DNA of 64,000 bases from Sciurus carolinensis (taxonomy: Eukaryota; Chordata; Mammalia; Rodentia; Sciuridae): NCBI RefSeq assembly GCF_902686445.1, contig NC_062218.1, positions 11,507,015-11,571,014 of the forward strand, given 5' to 3'. The number at the start of each line of letters is the position of its first letter. The first letter of the stretch is position 1. Below, piece by piece: positions 1-10,441 of the stretch. The position numbers and the translations under genes were made by a program. The notes beneath the pieces are model-generated. The model did no database searches and had not been told where the DNA came from. It worked only from the letters and a program-made list of their open reading frames with translations.

Positions 1-333
1 AATTAGAGGTCAACTCCTTTCCTCCCAGATGCAGGTGAGACTGAATATCATGGAGGAAGAGTGTGGTGGAGGTAAGCAGCTTACATGATGCTCAGAAAGC
101 ACAGAGAGACTCCACTCGCCAAATACAAAATATATACCTCAAAGCCATGCCCCCAATGCCCCACCTCCTCCAGTCATAGCCTACCTACCTTCAGTATCAT
201 TCAATTCATCTTATCAGGTGATTAACTCACCATTTGGGTTAAGCTTTCATAACCTAATCATTTCTTCTCTGAACCATCTTGCATTGTCTCACATGTGAGC
301 TTTTGGGGGACACCTCACACTCAAACCATAACA
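1..333 (-). mobile_element. MaLR-type LTR, cut by window edge
   Basis: Read on the minus strand, this starts TGTTATGGTTTGAGTG at 333 and continues with the blocks GTGTCCCCCAAAAG and GAGACAATGCAAGA. The same blocks, in the same order, occur in the complete LTR at 47837-48270, and the later ones recur in the copy near 3.3-3.7 kb. The match is lost at position 1, about 50-100 bp short of the expected 3' end, so the element continues outside the window. It is non-coding. The class (ERVL-MaLR, MST-like) is inferred from its ends, length and the CCATGATGTTC-like block. The subfamily is not determined. Confidence 0.75.
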
Positions 334-357
334 AAAGGTAATTTTTGTTTCTCCTGC

Positions 358-727
358 TTACAATGGACTAAAATGTTCTTATTCTGCCAAAATTTCCATG
401 TCAAAATCCTAATCACAATGTGATAGTAATTGAAAGTGGGGTGTTTGGGGGTTATGGGAGTATGATAATGGAATCAGCATGGAATAATATTATTGCCCTT
501 ACATAAAGATAAAGAGGTCAGTCAGCTGGTTAGCTGTTTTTCATGGAGATGTATGAGATGAGATGTCCCTCATCTGCAACCCAGAACTGGACCCTCACTA
601 GAAATCAGCTAGTTGTCATCCTGATCTCAGACTCCCCAGCCTCCAGAAGAGGAAGAAATAAAGGTTTGCCATTTTTGTCATCCAGGTTAGGATGTTTTAT
701 TATGACAGTCCAAACTTGCTAAGATAC
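358..727 (+). mobile_element. MLT1-like MaLR LTR, degraded
   Basis: The order of blocks follows the MLT1 LTR plan: an ATGGACTAAAATGTT-like start, then CAAAATCCTAATC, a GACTCCCCAGCCTCCAGAA block before a polyadenylation-like AAATAAAGG, and an end near TTGCTAAGATACA. There is no coding potential. Divergence looks high and no target-site duplication is visible. The family call is from memory of the consensus. Confidence 0.6.
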
Positions 728-2984
728 AGCTATCAACTCTAATTCATTCCATTTACAGGCAGTATTATCATCCATGTTAACATCAGTCTGATCATAAATA
801 CTATAATCAGATTTATCAACAAGAAGGATCCTATAGTGAGTGTACTTGCAGACCTGGTTTACCATGACCAAAAGCAAAAATTTCAAGGTCAGCCATTCCA
901 GCCTCCCTGGAAAATGCACTGAGGCTGTGTCTCAGCCTGTTGATTACAAAATCTCAGTGGAATTGGAAGGATTCCCTAGAGCATACCAGGTCTTGCATCT
1001 CACAAGACTATATTCAATTAGCTTTCTAAAATTGAAAAGTCACTGCTAACTGTGTAATTTAAGTAATTGAGTGCCTGAGGAAATAAAGACCACTGCAATG
1101 GAAGTGAACGGCAGCCCTTCAAGCTCTGCTGTCACTTTGGCTGAGCTGCTGCTCTAGAGTCAAGGAAGTGGTGAGGTGTGCCCTCCTGCTTCTCCAGAAT
1201 AGGACCCGGATTCTGACCCTTAGTTTGAGCCTTCAGGGTTCACAGAGCACAGAATTAAACCAGTTAAGACTTCTTTTGCTGACCTCATTTTCTACTTACT
1301 CAACAGGAAAAGTAATATATTCTGTTCTTCCAAATTAATCTACTAGGTCATTAAATAAATAAATTTCATGCAAGCAGATCTCCAATGTAATAATGAAATT
1401 AATTGGATAAGGATGAGGGAGAGAGGTTGTCAAGATCATATGAAAGAAATGAAAGTCAGTGAGCCAGAGGCAGCAAAATACATATAGAAGGATTTTCTTA
1501 TAACACCAGCTCATAATCTGTCCAAGGCAGTTAACCCACAGAGCACTTTCTATACATCAGCTAATTATATCTTTCCCAGAGACCACCACCCCAACCCTCT
1601 CCACTTGCCCATGTACAAATGAATCTAGGTATTCAGTACAAAAGTGTTAAGAACTGGAAACTGAATTAAAAATGTATGTTTCTGTCTGCTTATTGAAAAA
1701 AAAATCAGATTTCCATTTTAGGATGTTCTTGAAATTGAGCTTTCTCAGTTTGCTTTTACAAAATGGTAAAAATGGATATAAATGGAGATGACCTCAAGCT
1801 ACCAGGAAATAAGCCATTTAGCAATGACATGAAGGATTTCACTGAATATAGATTTCCAATAGAATTATCTCTGTATGCCTCCTATGAAGATGGTAATGAG
1901 CCAGTTGCTTGTCAATGAAATCAAGTATACAAACCCTCTGTGTTCTTGCTAGTTCTCTTCCCCAATAATAGCATAGCATTTATATATCAACTGCACTATC
2001 ACCTTTGAAGAGGGAAAACCTATAAGCAACAAAGGCAAAATAGATATACATCAGGTGTTGGTTTGAGGGTCAGGATTTCACCTTACCTACACATTATTTA
2101 CTTCTGATAGTCATAAAGTACTAGCTATTATTCTAAGCATATAGAATTATGTAATTCAAAGAAAGGTAAAAAAGTCTACATAGACTACTAACATTATCTT
2201 CTACCTTGAGTCGTTAATTTGTATAACTTTGAATTACAGGTCATGTAATTTTAAAGAAGGAATACATTCCTAACACTCCAAAATAAACACTAAAACGTGT
2301 ATTAAATTGTCCCTTTAACCCTTGTCCCAAACCCAAGTCCCACCACCATCTTGTATCTTTACAGATAATTATTTGTAGTCTCTTCAATATTTTGTCAAGG
2401 TTCTTTTTGCATATTCTCTCTTAATAAATGTTTCCATTCCTAAAAAGCTGGTGAAAAACAGCATAAAGCAATACTTCAGGAAAACTTGTTGCTAATTTGA
2501 AGACAAAACATGTTTTCACTAAAATACATACTTTTTTTACATCACTTTCTTAATACAAATAAAGCCTTAAAATTCTCATTTCCCTGTACTCCTAGCTAGT
2601 GATTCAACTAAGACATATACCCACTGGTTTCCAACGGGTAAAGTGGAGTTTGGAAAGCAATTTTGAATCAGATCTGAGGGGTGATCTATTTTCTAGCTTA
2701 CAAACATAAACAGAAATGTGTAACGTTATTTTTTCATCTAGTAGGGGTGTTTCACAAGGGTGTTAATTAATTAGAGGATGAGACCTTATTAGGCCTGAAA
2801 AGCACTTTGAGAATCTATGTCAAAACAGAGTTCTAACTATCTCAGTTACTACTGAGATTGCAGTTGCTGAGGAGGTAAAGGAATAACGAGTAATTATCAG
2901 CCCAACTGACGTAAGGAGCAGAATTGCTATAAAAAATGATTTCACACTTCACTATCAGGAAAATTTTTGGTGTCATGATTTGTT
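728..2984. other. No recognised feature; AT-rich unique sequence
   Basis: About 2.2 kb of AT-rich sequence with short A and T runs and no frame longer than about 70 codons. The frames at the left end overlap on opposite strands and have no exon signals I can defend. I see no SINE, LINE or LTR ends here, though very old repeats could be missed. Confidence 0.4.
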
Positions 2985-3266
2985 TTGATTCTCCATATTG
3001 GTTTTATAATTGGGATCTTCAATATTCCCCAAGAGCCCATGTGTTAAAAAAGGCTTTATCCTCAGGGGACTACTGAGATGGGGAGGCATAATAGGATACC
3101 TGTAGGTCATTGGGGTCACGCATTTTAGGTGGATACTGGGAGCACAGCACCCTCTTTGCTTTCTTTTTTTCCTGGCATGATGTGAGTGACTTTGTTCCAC
3201 CACTACCCCTACCATATGTATTTTGCATGGTGAGATGGTTGTGAGCCTTCGGGGGCTGGGGGCAGA
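2985..3266 (+). mobile_element. Degraded LTR-like fragment (MaLR-type)
   Basis: Blocks such as CCCCAAGAGCCCATGTGTT, GTCATTGGGGTCACGC and CCTGGCATGATGTGAGTG, in this order, resemble the 5' two thirds of a MaLR-type LTR of a different subfamily from the one directly downstream. The 3' end is missing. The downstream LTR begins where this one stops, so either it inserted here or the two lie side by side by chance. Confidence 0.45.
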
Positions 3267-3267
3267 A

Positions 3268-3664
3268 TACCATGGTTTAGATGTGAGAAATGTGTGAGAC
3301 AATGCAAGAAGGTTCAGAAGAGAAATGACTGGGTTGTAAGAGTCTGAATCCAGTGATTTAATTCCCTGCTAGGGATTAACTGAGTGGTAACTGAAGTGGT
3401 AGGCGTGACTGGAGGAGGTGGGAATTGAGTGTGGCTTTGGGTTTACATATTTCGTATCTGGAGAGTGGAGATCTCTCTCTTTGCATCCTGACCACCATGT
3501 GAGCTGCTTCCCTCTGTCACACTCTTCTGCCATGATGTTCTGCCTCACCTTGAGCCCCGAGAATGGAATCAACCTTCTATGGACTAAGACCTCTGAAACT
3601 GTGAACCCTCTACAGTTGTTCTGGTCGGGTCCTTAGTCACAGCAGCGAAAAAGCAGATATAACA
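3268..3664 (+). mobile_element. MaLR-type LTR, nearly full length
   Basis: This is the same family as the LTR at 47837-48270. Shared blocks include GAGACAATGCAAGAAGGTTC, GGATTAACTGAGTGGTAACT, TGAGCTGCTTCCCTCTG, CCATGATGTTCTGCCTCACC and GACCTCTGAAACTGTGA. It ends GATATAACA. The polyadenylation region has drifted: CCCTCTACAG stands where the other copy has CCCTCAAATAAACC. I could not find a clean 5-bp target duplication, which suggests age. The open frames across it are not genes. Confidence 0.75.
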
Positions 3665-4689
3665 CTACACTTCAAATAATGTCTGAGTTCTGAAGAGCCA
3701 CAGTCCCATTACAGTGAAAACCTAGGACCAGTACAGAAGTCTGCTAACAACTTGTCAAAATTGCAATGCATCATAAGAACTCAATTTGTGGTTGCATTAG
3801 TCAGCTATTACTGAAATAACATTATGTACCCAAGCACAACCAAATTCAGTAGCTTAAAGTAACAAGCATTTATTTTTCTCCCTTATATTTGTGAAGATTG
3901 GCTGCAATGGCTCCATTTAGGTTATGAATCTGCTGACCTTGGCTCCAAGCTGCAGATTGTATTTAGGTATGTGGATTTTCCTTATCCAGGGAACCTGGAA
4001 CACGTCCATTTTCTGGTAAACTCAAAAGCAGAAGAAAGCAAGATGAGATAGCATCAGCCTCTTTAACCCTTCAATCTGTGTCACCTTTCATTGCATAGTG
4101 CAAGTCATATGTCCAAGGTCAGTATCACAGTCGGAGGGCACTGCCAATATTAATGGCAAAGGTACACAAATGATAACAAAACAGTGAAGAATTAGGAAAA
4201 TGTGTTGATCTACCAGCATTTCTTTACAAGTGATAAAGAAAATACGCATTATAGTTTCAAAGGGTAGGGTCTTTGGATAAACTTTGCCACACGTGACCAT
4301 CTAGCTATAGAAAAATATAAAGAATTTCAAATTGGAAACAAGAAGATGGGTTAAATGTCAGCCTTACCCTGGAGATTTATTTGTACATTCATTCAGATCT
4401 TCACACTTCCAAAATCTTCCAAATGTTTTCTAATTTCCAAATGTATTGTCTAAAGATGACAAAGGGGACATATGTATAAGCCAGAGTCGTTCCCTGTCCC
4501 AACAGATGTCACATCTAGTGGAAAGAAACACAAAGTGTGTGTGCACTAATGTGTTGAATGTTAGAAAGCAGATATTATAGGCAAATTAAGAATTCACAGG
4601 AGTAGCTTAAGAGCAAAATATTGATGGTTTGGGTTAAGAAGGTTATAGGCAGAAGGAAAAAGGGGAATCACCAGGAAATAGATTCAGTG
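3665..4689. other. No firm feature; possible old LTR-like piece near 3.79-3.99 kb
   Basis: Around 3790-3990 the sequence (TTAGTCAGCTATTACTG followed by a TAGCTTAAAGTAACAAGCAT block) has the flavour of an old mammalian LTR-type repeat read near its edge, but I cannot assign a family. The rest is unrecognised. No coding potential was seen. Confidence 0.3.
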
Positions 4690-5720
4690 GGCTATATTGG
4701 ATTATAGGCTATGCAGTGAGAACATGTGGGCAGTTCAAGACACCTGCAAGACTCTAACTTAGGTATTTAAATAGGTGATGGCACATTTTGTTTAGATGCA
4801 AACACTGAATAAAAAAGAGTTGACAGAGGTCTTAAGTTTGATATAATATGGTAAATCTGAGGTTCATTTGGGATACCCAATGGAAGGTACATAATACATG
4901 GTTGAATATGTGTGCCTCAAGTTCAGAAGAGAGGTTATGTATCAAAAGAAGGAGATGTGTCAAAGTCATGTGCATAAAAATGATTATTTAAGATATTATA
5001 ATAGAGTCATCTGACCATAGATGTGAAGAAAAGAGGATCTTGAATATTGAGGAATACCAATATTCAATGGTATGGCAGAAGAAGTTCAACCTGAAAAACC
5101 ACCTTGAAAGAGAGAGAGAGAAAGGCAAATTCAGAAAATTTTGAACCAAGCAGAAAATTGTTCCTAAAAGAAAACCATCAACAGAAGCATCTGGTGCTGC
5201 TAAGAAGGTGTGATTATCAGGTAAGCAGCATCCATTGGCTTGCATGATGTGGAAGTCATTAACCACCTATGCAGAAGTCTGCAGAGAGAGGAGGAGTGGG
5301 ACCTAAGGTACCAGATGATGTAACTAAGGAGAAAGTGGGGAAAATAAATGCCAACTGTAGAAAGACATTGTGTGAATGAGATCAGAGCATAGACCTAGAG
5401 TTCTGTGAAGTTAGAGAAGGCTTCTCACAAACAGAAGATATTCAGCACATCGAAACTCTGATGGAACAGCCTACCAGACAGAGATCGCAGATGAGAAGAA
5501 AATGCTTCAATAAAGCAGAACCTTGAGAAGGCTCTTGAATGAGATCCAGAGTACAAGTGGAGGCATGGTCTCACCAGAAAGGGAGGGTCACCCATTGCTT
5601 GGAACAAGCAGATGCATGTGATGCAAGGAAGTTGGTACGTGTGCTGTCTAGAAGGTCTCGTTCTTTTCCAAAGTCTAATAGTCAAGCAGGTCAAGTCAGC
5701 TGCTGAGACGGAAGGATGAC
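4690..5720 (+). repeat. Possible ancient mammalian dispersed repeat
   Basis: A purine-rich stretch with loosely spaced blocks (GGCTATGCAGTGAGAAC, GAGGAATACCAATATTC, GTCAAGCAGGTCAAGTCAGC, GCTGCTGAGACGGAAGGATG) that resembles a long mammalian-wide repeat of non-coding type. The piece at 38575-39265 may be the 5' part of the same kind of element. Both assignments rest on recall, with no clear ends. The antisense frames of about 90 codons look like by-products of purine bias. Confidence 0.25.
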
Positions 5721-5750
5721 CACTAATAACCGGAGATATGACCTACTGAG

Positions 5751-5800
5751 CATTTATTGTGCACCAGACTCTCATCAATAATGGAACTTAATCACCAGGA
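5751..5800 (+). mobile_element. Possible MIR SINE fragment
   Basis: CTGAGCATTTATTGTGCACC matches the core-side block common in MIR elements (gagcatttactatgtgcc). Only about 50 bp can be followed. This would be an ancient, inactive tRNA-derived SINE. Confidence 0.35.
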
Positions 5801-6860
5801 GATTCGAGCCTCAACGGTCATGACCGTCATCAGAATCTAAGGGGTAGCCAGGGGCCTAACTGACAGTAACACCACACCAAGGGGCAAAGGAGTGGGCAGA
5901 CACCCAGAGAAAGGCAAAATGAAGAGCATGGGTGATATCAAAGGGAATGGAGAATAAACACTTCTGAAAATCCATTCATTTATCAAAAAAAAAAAAAAAA
6001 TGAGGACACAGAGGAAAAGCAAACTTTTTCAGAACTCTTAGAATTAATCAGAGATTAACCAAGAGAGTACTTCCTCATGAAGTGGATGAATTTTGGTGAG
6101 AGAAACAAGTCTGTGGCATTTTTACTCACCCTATTCTCTCTCCCCAACTGTGAGGACCTTGAAAACCAGGAAAGCAGCAACCACAGACGAGGTGGAGCAT
6201 CTTTGAGTCTCCTTGCTACCCATTCTGACAGAGAACTGTCATTCTTCGACCTCTCAGATGGTTCCTTCAGAAGCTCCATCTGTACCCTTTGTCTTTATTT
6301 GACTGAACTCAGATCTCACTTAATGCAAACAGCCATTTCCTTGGGAGGTTCTTACAAAAGAAAGAAAAGGAAAGATTTTAAAAATCAGGAAAAATGTTTA
6401 ATATCACAGTTGCTGGTGTCAGGGATAATAGTAAACAAGCAACTGACCAAAATGATGATGATGATAATAATAATAATAATAAAACAATAAAATAAACTTT
6501 AAAAAAATAAAAACCTCGAGGAATTGGTTGTCTATATAAATTTTGAAAAGTTGCAACATATTCCAGGGAATTTGAAAAGACACATCCTGAATAGGTCTAC
6601 ATGCATGCCCAGAAAACACCTCAGATGTCCTTAAAACGTCACTTCTTAAGGCTCTGTGCAAGCAGGAAGTAAAGGTTTAAGATGAGAGTCGTAAATGTCC
6701 TGCCAGAAGCATGCCTGGACATTAAGACAGTCCCTCAGCAAAGGTTGGGAGATTTACTGTTTTCAGAAATTTAGGGAAAGCTTTGTCAAATCATGACCCA
6801 TCACTAAGCTAACCAAGCAGGGACTTTGTGCTCACACATGACTAAGAAAACCGATTATAA
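5801..6860. other. No gene; contains an A run and a trinucleotide repeat
   Basis: The stretch holds an A run at 5985-6000 and an imperfect GAT/AAT trinucleotide tract at about 6453-6483. A frame of 137 codons at 6077-6490 on the plus strand ends by reading through the trinucleotide tract as poly-Met/Ile. I recognise nothing in it and consider it chance. Confidence 0.4.
6453..6483. repeat. (GAT)n/(AAT)n trinucleotide microsatellite
   Basis: Four GAT units run into about six AAT units. It is a short imperfect microsatellite, likely length-variable. Confidence 0.85.
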
Positions 6861-6879
6861 AGAATTGGTTTAGTAAAAG

Positions 6880-7094
6880 GTGAAAGATTTATATGCTCTG
6901 AAGAGAAACCAGAGTATAGAAAAATGGTGGAATGAGACAGACATCTTTACCCTATGTACATGTATGATTACACAAATGGTATGAATCTACATTGTGCACA
7001 ACCATAGAAATGAAATTATGTACCCGTTTGTGTACAATGAATCAAAATGCAGTCTGTAAAAAATTTAAACAAATAAATAATTAAATTTAAAAAA
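6880..7094 (+). mobile_element. 5'-truncated L1, 3' end only
   Basis: This is the sciurid-type L1 3'UTR end, with blocks GTATGATTACACAAATGG, ATGAATCTACATTGTGC and CAATGAATCAAAATGCA, followed by an A-rich tail. The same blocks appear inverted at 38.2-38.6 kb and 48.7-48.9 kb. Imperfect target duplications flank it: AGAATTGGTTTAGTAAAAG at 6861-6879 and AGAATTAGTTTAGGAAAG at 7095-7112. Only the untranslated tail is present, so it is inert. Confidence 0.8.
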
Positions 7095-7149
7095 AGAATT
7101 AGTTTAGGAAAGTGACTAAACAGAGCAATAGCAACAAAATAACAAACTG

Positions 7150-7335
7150 CCGCCCCGCATGGTAGTGCATGCCTGTAATCACAGTGACTTGGGAGGAGAT
7201 GAAGTATCAAAAGTTTGAGGTCAGCCTGGGCAACTTAGCTGGACCCTGTATCAAAACAAAAGATAAAAAGGGCTGATGATGTAGCGCTGTGTAGAAAGCT
7301 CCAGGGTTCAATCCCCAGTACGGGGGTGGAGGTTG
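7150..7335 (+). mobile_element. B1-dID dimeric SINE
   Basis: The left half reads GCATGCCTGTAATCACAG then GAGGTCAGCCTGGGCAACTT, a 7SL-derived B1 signature. The right half reads GGGCTGATGATGTAGC then GGGTTCAATCCCCAGTA, an ID/tRNA-Ala-like half with a B-box-like GGTTCAATCC. A-rich linker lies between them. RNA polymerase III would once have read it from the internal promoter. It is moderately diverged. Confidence 0.85.
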
Positions 7336-7402
7336 GGGGCAACAACTGTAAACCCTTGGGAAAGGGGAGAAAATCTGATTTCCAGAATTGCTATTTCATA
7401 CC

Positions 7403-7800
7403 ATTTAAAAAATTTTTATTTTATTGGTTATTCTTAGTTATACATGACAGTAGAATTCATTTTGATATAATTATACCAGCATAGGATAAATCTTATTCTA
7501 ATTTGGACTCCTTTCTTGTGGGTGAGCACAACGGTGGGGTTCACTTAGGTAATTTCTTATATGTTCATAGGAAAATTATATTAGATTTATTCTACTGTCT
7601 TTCCTATTCCTATCTCCCCTCCCTTCCTTTCATTCCCATTTGTCTAAATCTACTGAACTTTTCTTCCCCTCTTCCCTTTTATTGTGGTTCAGCTTCCACA
7701 TATCAGTGAAAACATTAGACCATTGATTTTTGGGGATTGGCTAATTTTACTTAGAATGATTATCTCCAGATCCATCCATTTACTGGCAAATGTCATAGTT
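7403..7800 (-). mobile_element. 5'-truncated L1 3' end, antisense
   Basis: On the plus strand it starts with a T-rich stretch (poly-A tail of a minus-strand insert) and runs through TTAGTTATACATGACAGTAG to GGGGATTGGCTAATTTTAC and CCATTTACTGGCAAATGTC, the characteristic end of ORF2/start of 3'UTR in reverse. This is an L1 3' terminus of about 400 bp with no intact ORF. Confidence 0.75.
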
Positions 7801-7802
7801 AA

Positions 7803-8700
7803 GTATGCACGCTTAACCAAAAATTTAAGATCCAAGAGGTAGTACAATAAGGAAACAATTGCCCATATGCTGAATGAAAGCCGTTAATGGAAACTGTTCC
7901 CAAGGAATCTCAGGCTTTTGAGTTACTAGACATATATTTTAAATCACTTGTTTCAGTATGTTTAAAAAAACAAAGGAACTCTGTCTAAAATATTAAAAGA
8001 ATATATGAGAATCATGTCTCAACAAACAAAATGTCATAGAGACATGAATTACAAAATGAGGCATATTCTAGAGTTAAAAAGTATAAATACTGAAATAAAA
8101 AATGCACTAGAGGAGGCTCAAGAGCAGATTTAACTGGGAGAAGAATTAGTCAACTGGAAAAAAGTCAGTGGAGACTTCCTGGTTGAGGAATGGAAAGGAA
8201 AGTTACAAAGGACAACAGGCGGGGCCCTGAGCTGTAGGACCCAGAAGCACCCCAACATGCACATAATGGGGTCCAGAATGAGAGGCTACAGGGAAAGGAG
8301 AAGAAGAAAATTTGAAAACAATCCTAACCACAGACTTCCCACATTTGAAAAAAAAAAAAAAAGTGTTCTAAATATTTGACAAGCATAATTGGTTCCCAAT
8401 AGTATAAACTTAAAGAAACCCACACTAGATACATATATTATAATAACAAAAGACAAAGAGAGGCTCTCTCAAAATCAGCAAGAAAGGGATCCTCGATTTT
8501 TCATCAGGGATCATGGAAAAGAGAATACAGTCAAATATCATAGTCGAAGAATTCTTTATCAAACAAGAGGAGTCTTCAAAACCAAAGGAGAAATCAAGGC
8601 ATTCCCAGACAAATTATCTGAATCATAGTCAGTAACACTCAGAAGGCTTTACTTCCAGTAATCCCCAGGAAGAAGGTCCTGCAACATCACAGCACATATA
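7803..8700 (+). pseudogene. Old L1 (L1M/HAL1-like) ORF1 remnant
   Basis: The sequence reads like the coiled-coil and C-terminal part of an old L1 ORF1. ATGCACTAGAGGAGGCTCAAG resembles the coiled-coil region. ACAAAAGACAAAGAGAGGCT and AAATCAAGGCATTCCCAGAC match the ORF1 end, where a typical L1 has a PDK/aggregate-like stretch and ends with lysine-rich helices. Several frames are needed to follow it, so it is broken. The longest piece is 79 codons at 8389-8628. HAL1 (ORF1-only L1 relative) is possible because no ORF2 follows. The assignment is by pattern, not alignment. Confidence 0.55.
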
Positions 8701-8708
8701 ACCTACAA

Positions 8709-9408
8709 TGGGTAGGTAACAGACAGATGTGAGCCGTGGGGACTAGAGGTTAAGGGGATAATGCTCTAAACTGGACACACTGTGCTGACCCCCACATACT
8801 CTCTTTTAAAAAGCAATTTACCTGCAACCCTGCCTGGCCTGCATCGACAGGATGCTACATTCCTCAACAACCAACCTGTTACCTGCAGGATTGAAATGCA
8901 GACCCAAAAATGCCAATAAGAACACAAATTACCCTGAAGAGGGATGTGGCTCTTTGACCTTCACAGAGACCAGATCCCAGAACTCAAGGAAATAAAGATA
9001 ATTCCCCCTAACCATAAAATCTATAAGAACGAATTCTAATTAGAACCAGTCAGCATGGAACAAAGTGACCTAGAGTGACCTGGACCTTTACCATGGGCAG
9101 TGGGGGCTTGGAAGTCTCATGGAATCCTGCTGTCAGTTAAAAGAGTGAGACTCTCTGGAACCTTACCTGTGACATCCCTCCCTAATAAAACTGGAGGACA
9201 GGTGGGGTGAACTGTCCTTCTCCCCTCTGAGAGGACCCACTCTTTCCATGACTGTGTCCTCTTTTTCCTTCCCCTACCCCTTCTAATATACCCTGCCTGT
9301 TACCCTGAGCATCATGTCTCAAACCTTCTGATGTGATCACAAGAACTGATGACAAAGACTACCAGGACTACCTCAGCTCCATGATGGGCCCCTGCCCTGT
9401 AACTCGAT
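8709..9408 (+). mobile_element. Solo LTR, recurring family (copy A)
   Basis: It shares ordered blocks with 51287-52239: ACAGACAGATGTGA, GTGCTGACC, TTTACCTGCA, AGACCAGATCC, AAAGTGACCTAGAGT, CTGCTGTCAGT, GAGGACCCACT and TGATCACA. Both copies carry AATAAAAC about 200 bp before the end, a polyadenylation signal in the right place for an LTR R region, which fixes the plus orientation. Length is about 700 bp. No primer-binding site or coding region follows, so it is a solo LTR. A class I (ERV1) origin is a guess. The ends are uncertain by about 20 bp. Confidence 0.65.
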
Positions 9409-10204
9409 TCCCCTATACCTTCATGATATCCGCAGCTACCTCTCACAAAACTGCCCCAAAGAAAGATGAATGCCCAGACATTTTTAGGTTGCTAGATGCA
9501 AGATTTGAGTGAATAAAATACCCAGACTCTCAAAAATATTGAATCCAGAATTCCTAGCTACTCTCTTCGGGTGTGGTGATCTGTGAGCACGGTTATCAAT
9601 GAAGACCTTACCAAATTCTGGCTTTCACTTTGTCTCTTGAGTCCATGAACTCACTCTGGTGGTTTCCCCGTCTTCAGATGCATAATTGGTATTGACATAA
9701 TTGGAAGTTACAGTCATTCACACATTGGATTTTTGGTCTCGGGAATCAAACCTTTCATATCAGGGTCAATTAATCAAATACCCCTGAAAGAACAACATCC
9801 AGAAGCAGACGATCTGATGAAATGTTGGAACGCCCTAGTGAAGGTGGAGCTGAAGAGCCAGCCGAGACAGATGCTGCAAGGAGTGAGCGCCTTCCTCCAA
9901 GATAATGTGCACATGGAATCAGAACCCTTTATCTGGTGTCATGAGCCCAGCAAGAAAAATGCGTGGGTACAGTAGCCAAGGGTTGGAAACAGGAATGATT
10001 CCACTCTCCTGTGATCCACAGGGAATTGTGTGCCTCCCATTCTTACAACTCTATTCCTGCCTGACTAGAGATCCTGGATCCAATGCAGGTAGGGATGCTG
10101 CCCACTGATAGGGATCTCGGGAAGAGCGTCACAGATTTATAATCTGTGGGTGCTGGCAGGGCATGTCCTATTCTTCATGTCCAAGGACTAGCAAGAAAGA
10201 GGTA
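9409..10204. other. Unrecognised sequence with one 80-codon frame
   Basis: A frame at 9733-9975 on the plus strand encodes about 80 residues, with a stretch of amphipathic character in the middle (residues 20-58) and tryptophans near both ends. It overlaps a second frame at 9905-10108. I do not recognise it. Its position after an LTR in the same orientation makes a decayed retroviral internal region possible, but no protease, reverse transcriptase or integrase motif is visible. Confidence 0.25.
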
Positions 10205-10215
10205 GATTTACTATC

Positions 10216-10430
10216 ATTTTACCCCTACTACCAGGGATTGAACCCAGGGGTGCTTAGCCACTGAGCTACATCTCCAACCCCACCCCCTTTTTTTTCTTAT
10301 TTTGAGACAGGGTCTTGTTAAGTTGCTTAGGGCCTCACTAAGTTTCTGAGGCTGGTTTTGAACTTGGATTCCTCCTGCCTCAGCCTCCAGAGTTGCTGGG
10401 ATTACAGGCATGGGCCATCGCACCAGACTG
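10216..10430 (-). mobile_element. B1-dID dimeric SINE, antisense
   Basis: On the plus strand the ID half comes first in reverse (GGGATTGAACCCAGGGGTGC, CCACTGAGCTACATC), then a T-rich linker, then the B1 half in reverse (GAGACAGGGTCTTGTTAAG, CTGGGATTACAGGCATG). Target duplications differ by one base: GATTTACTATC at 10205-10215 and GATTTACTCTC at 10431-10441. This is a clean retrotransposed copy. Confidence 0.92.
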
Positions 10431-10441
10431 GATTTACTCTC

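Noticed and set aside
6077..6490. 137-codon frame as a protein gene
   Set aside because: It ends by reading through a trinucleotide repeat and has no recognisable domain.
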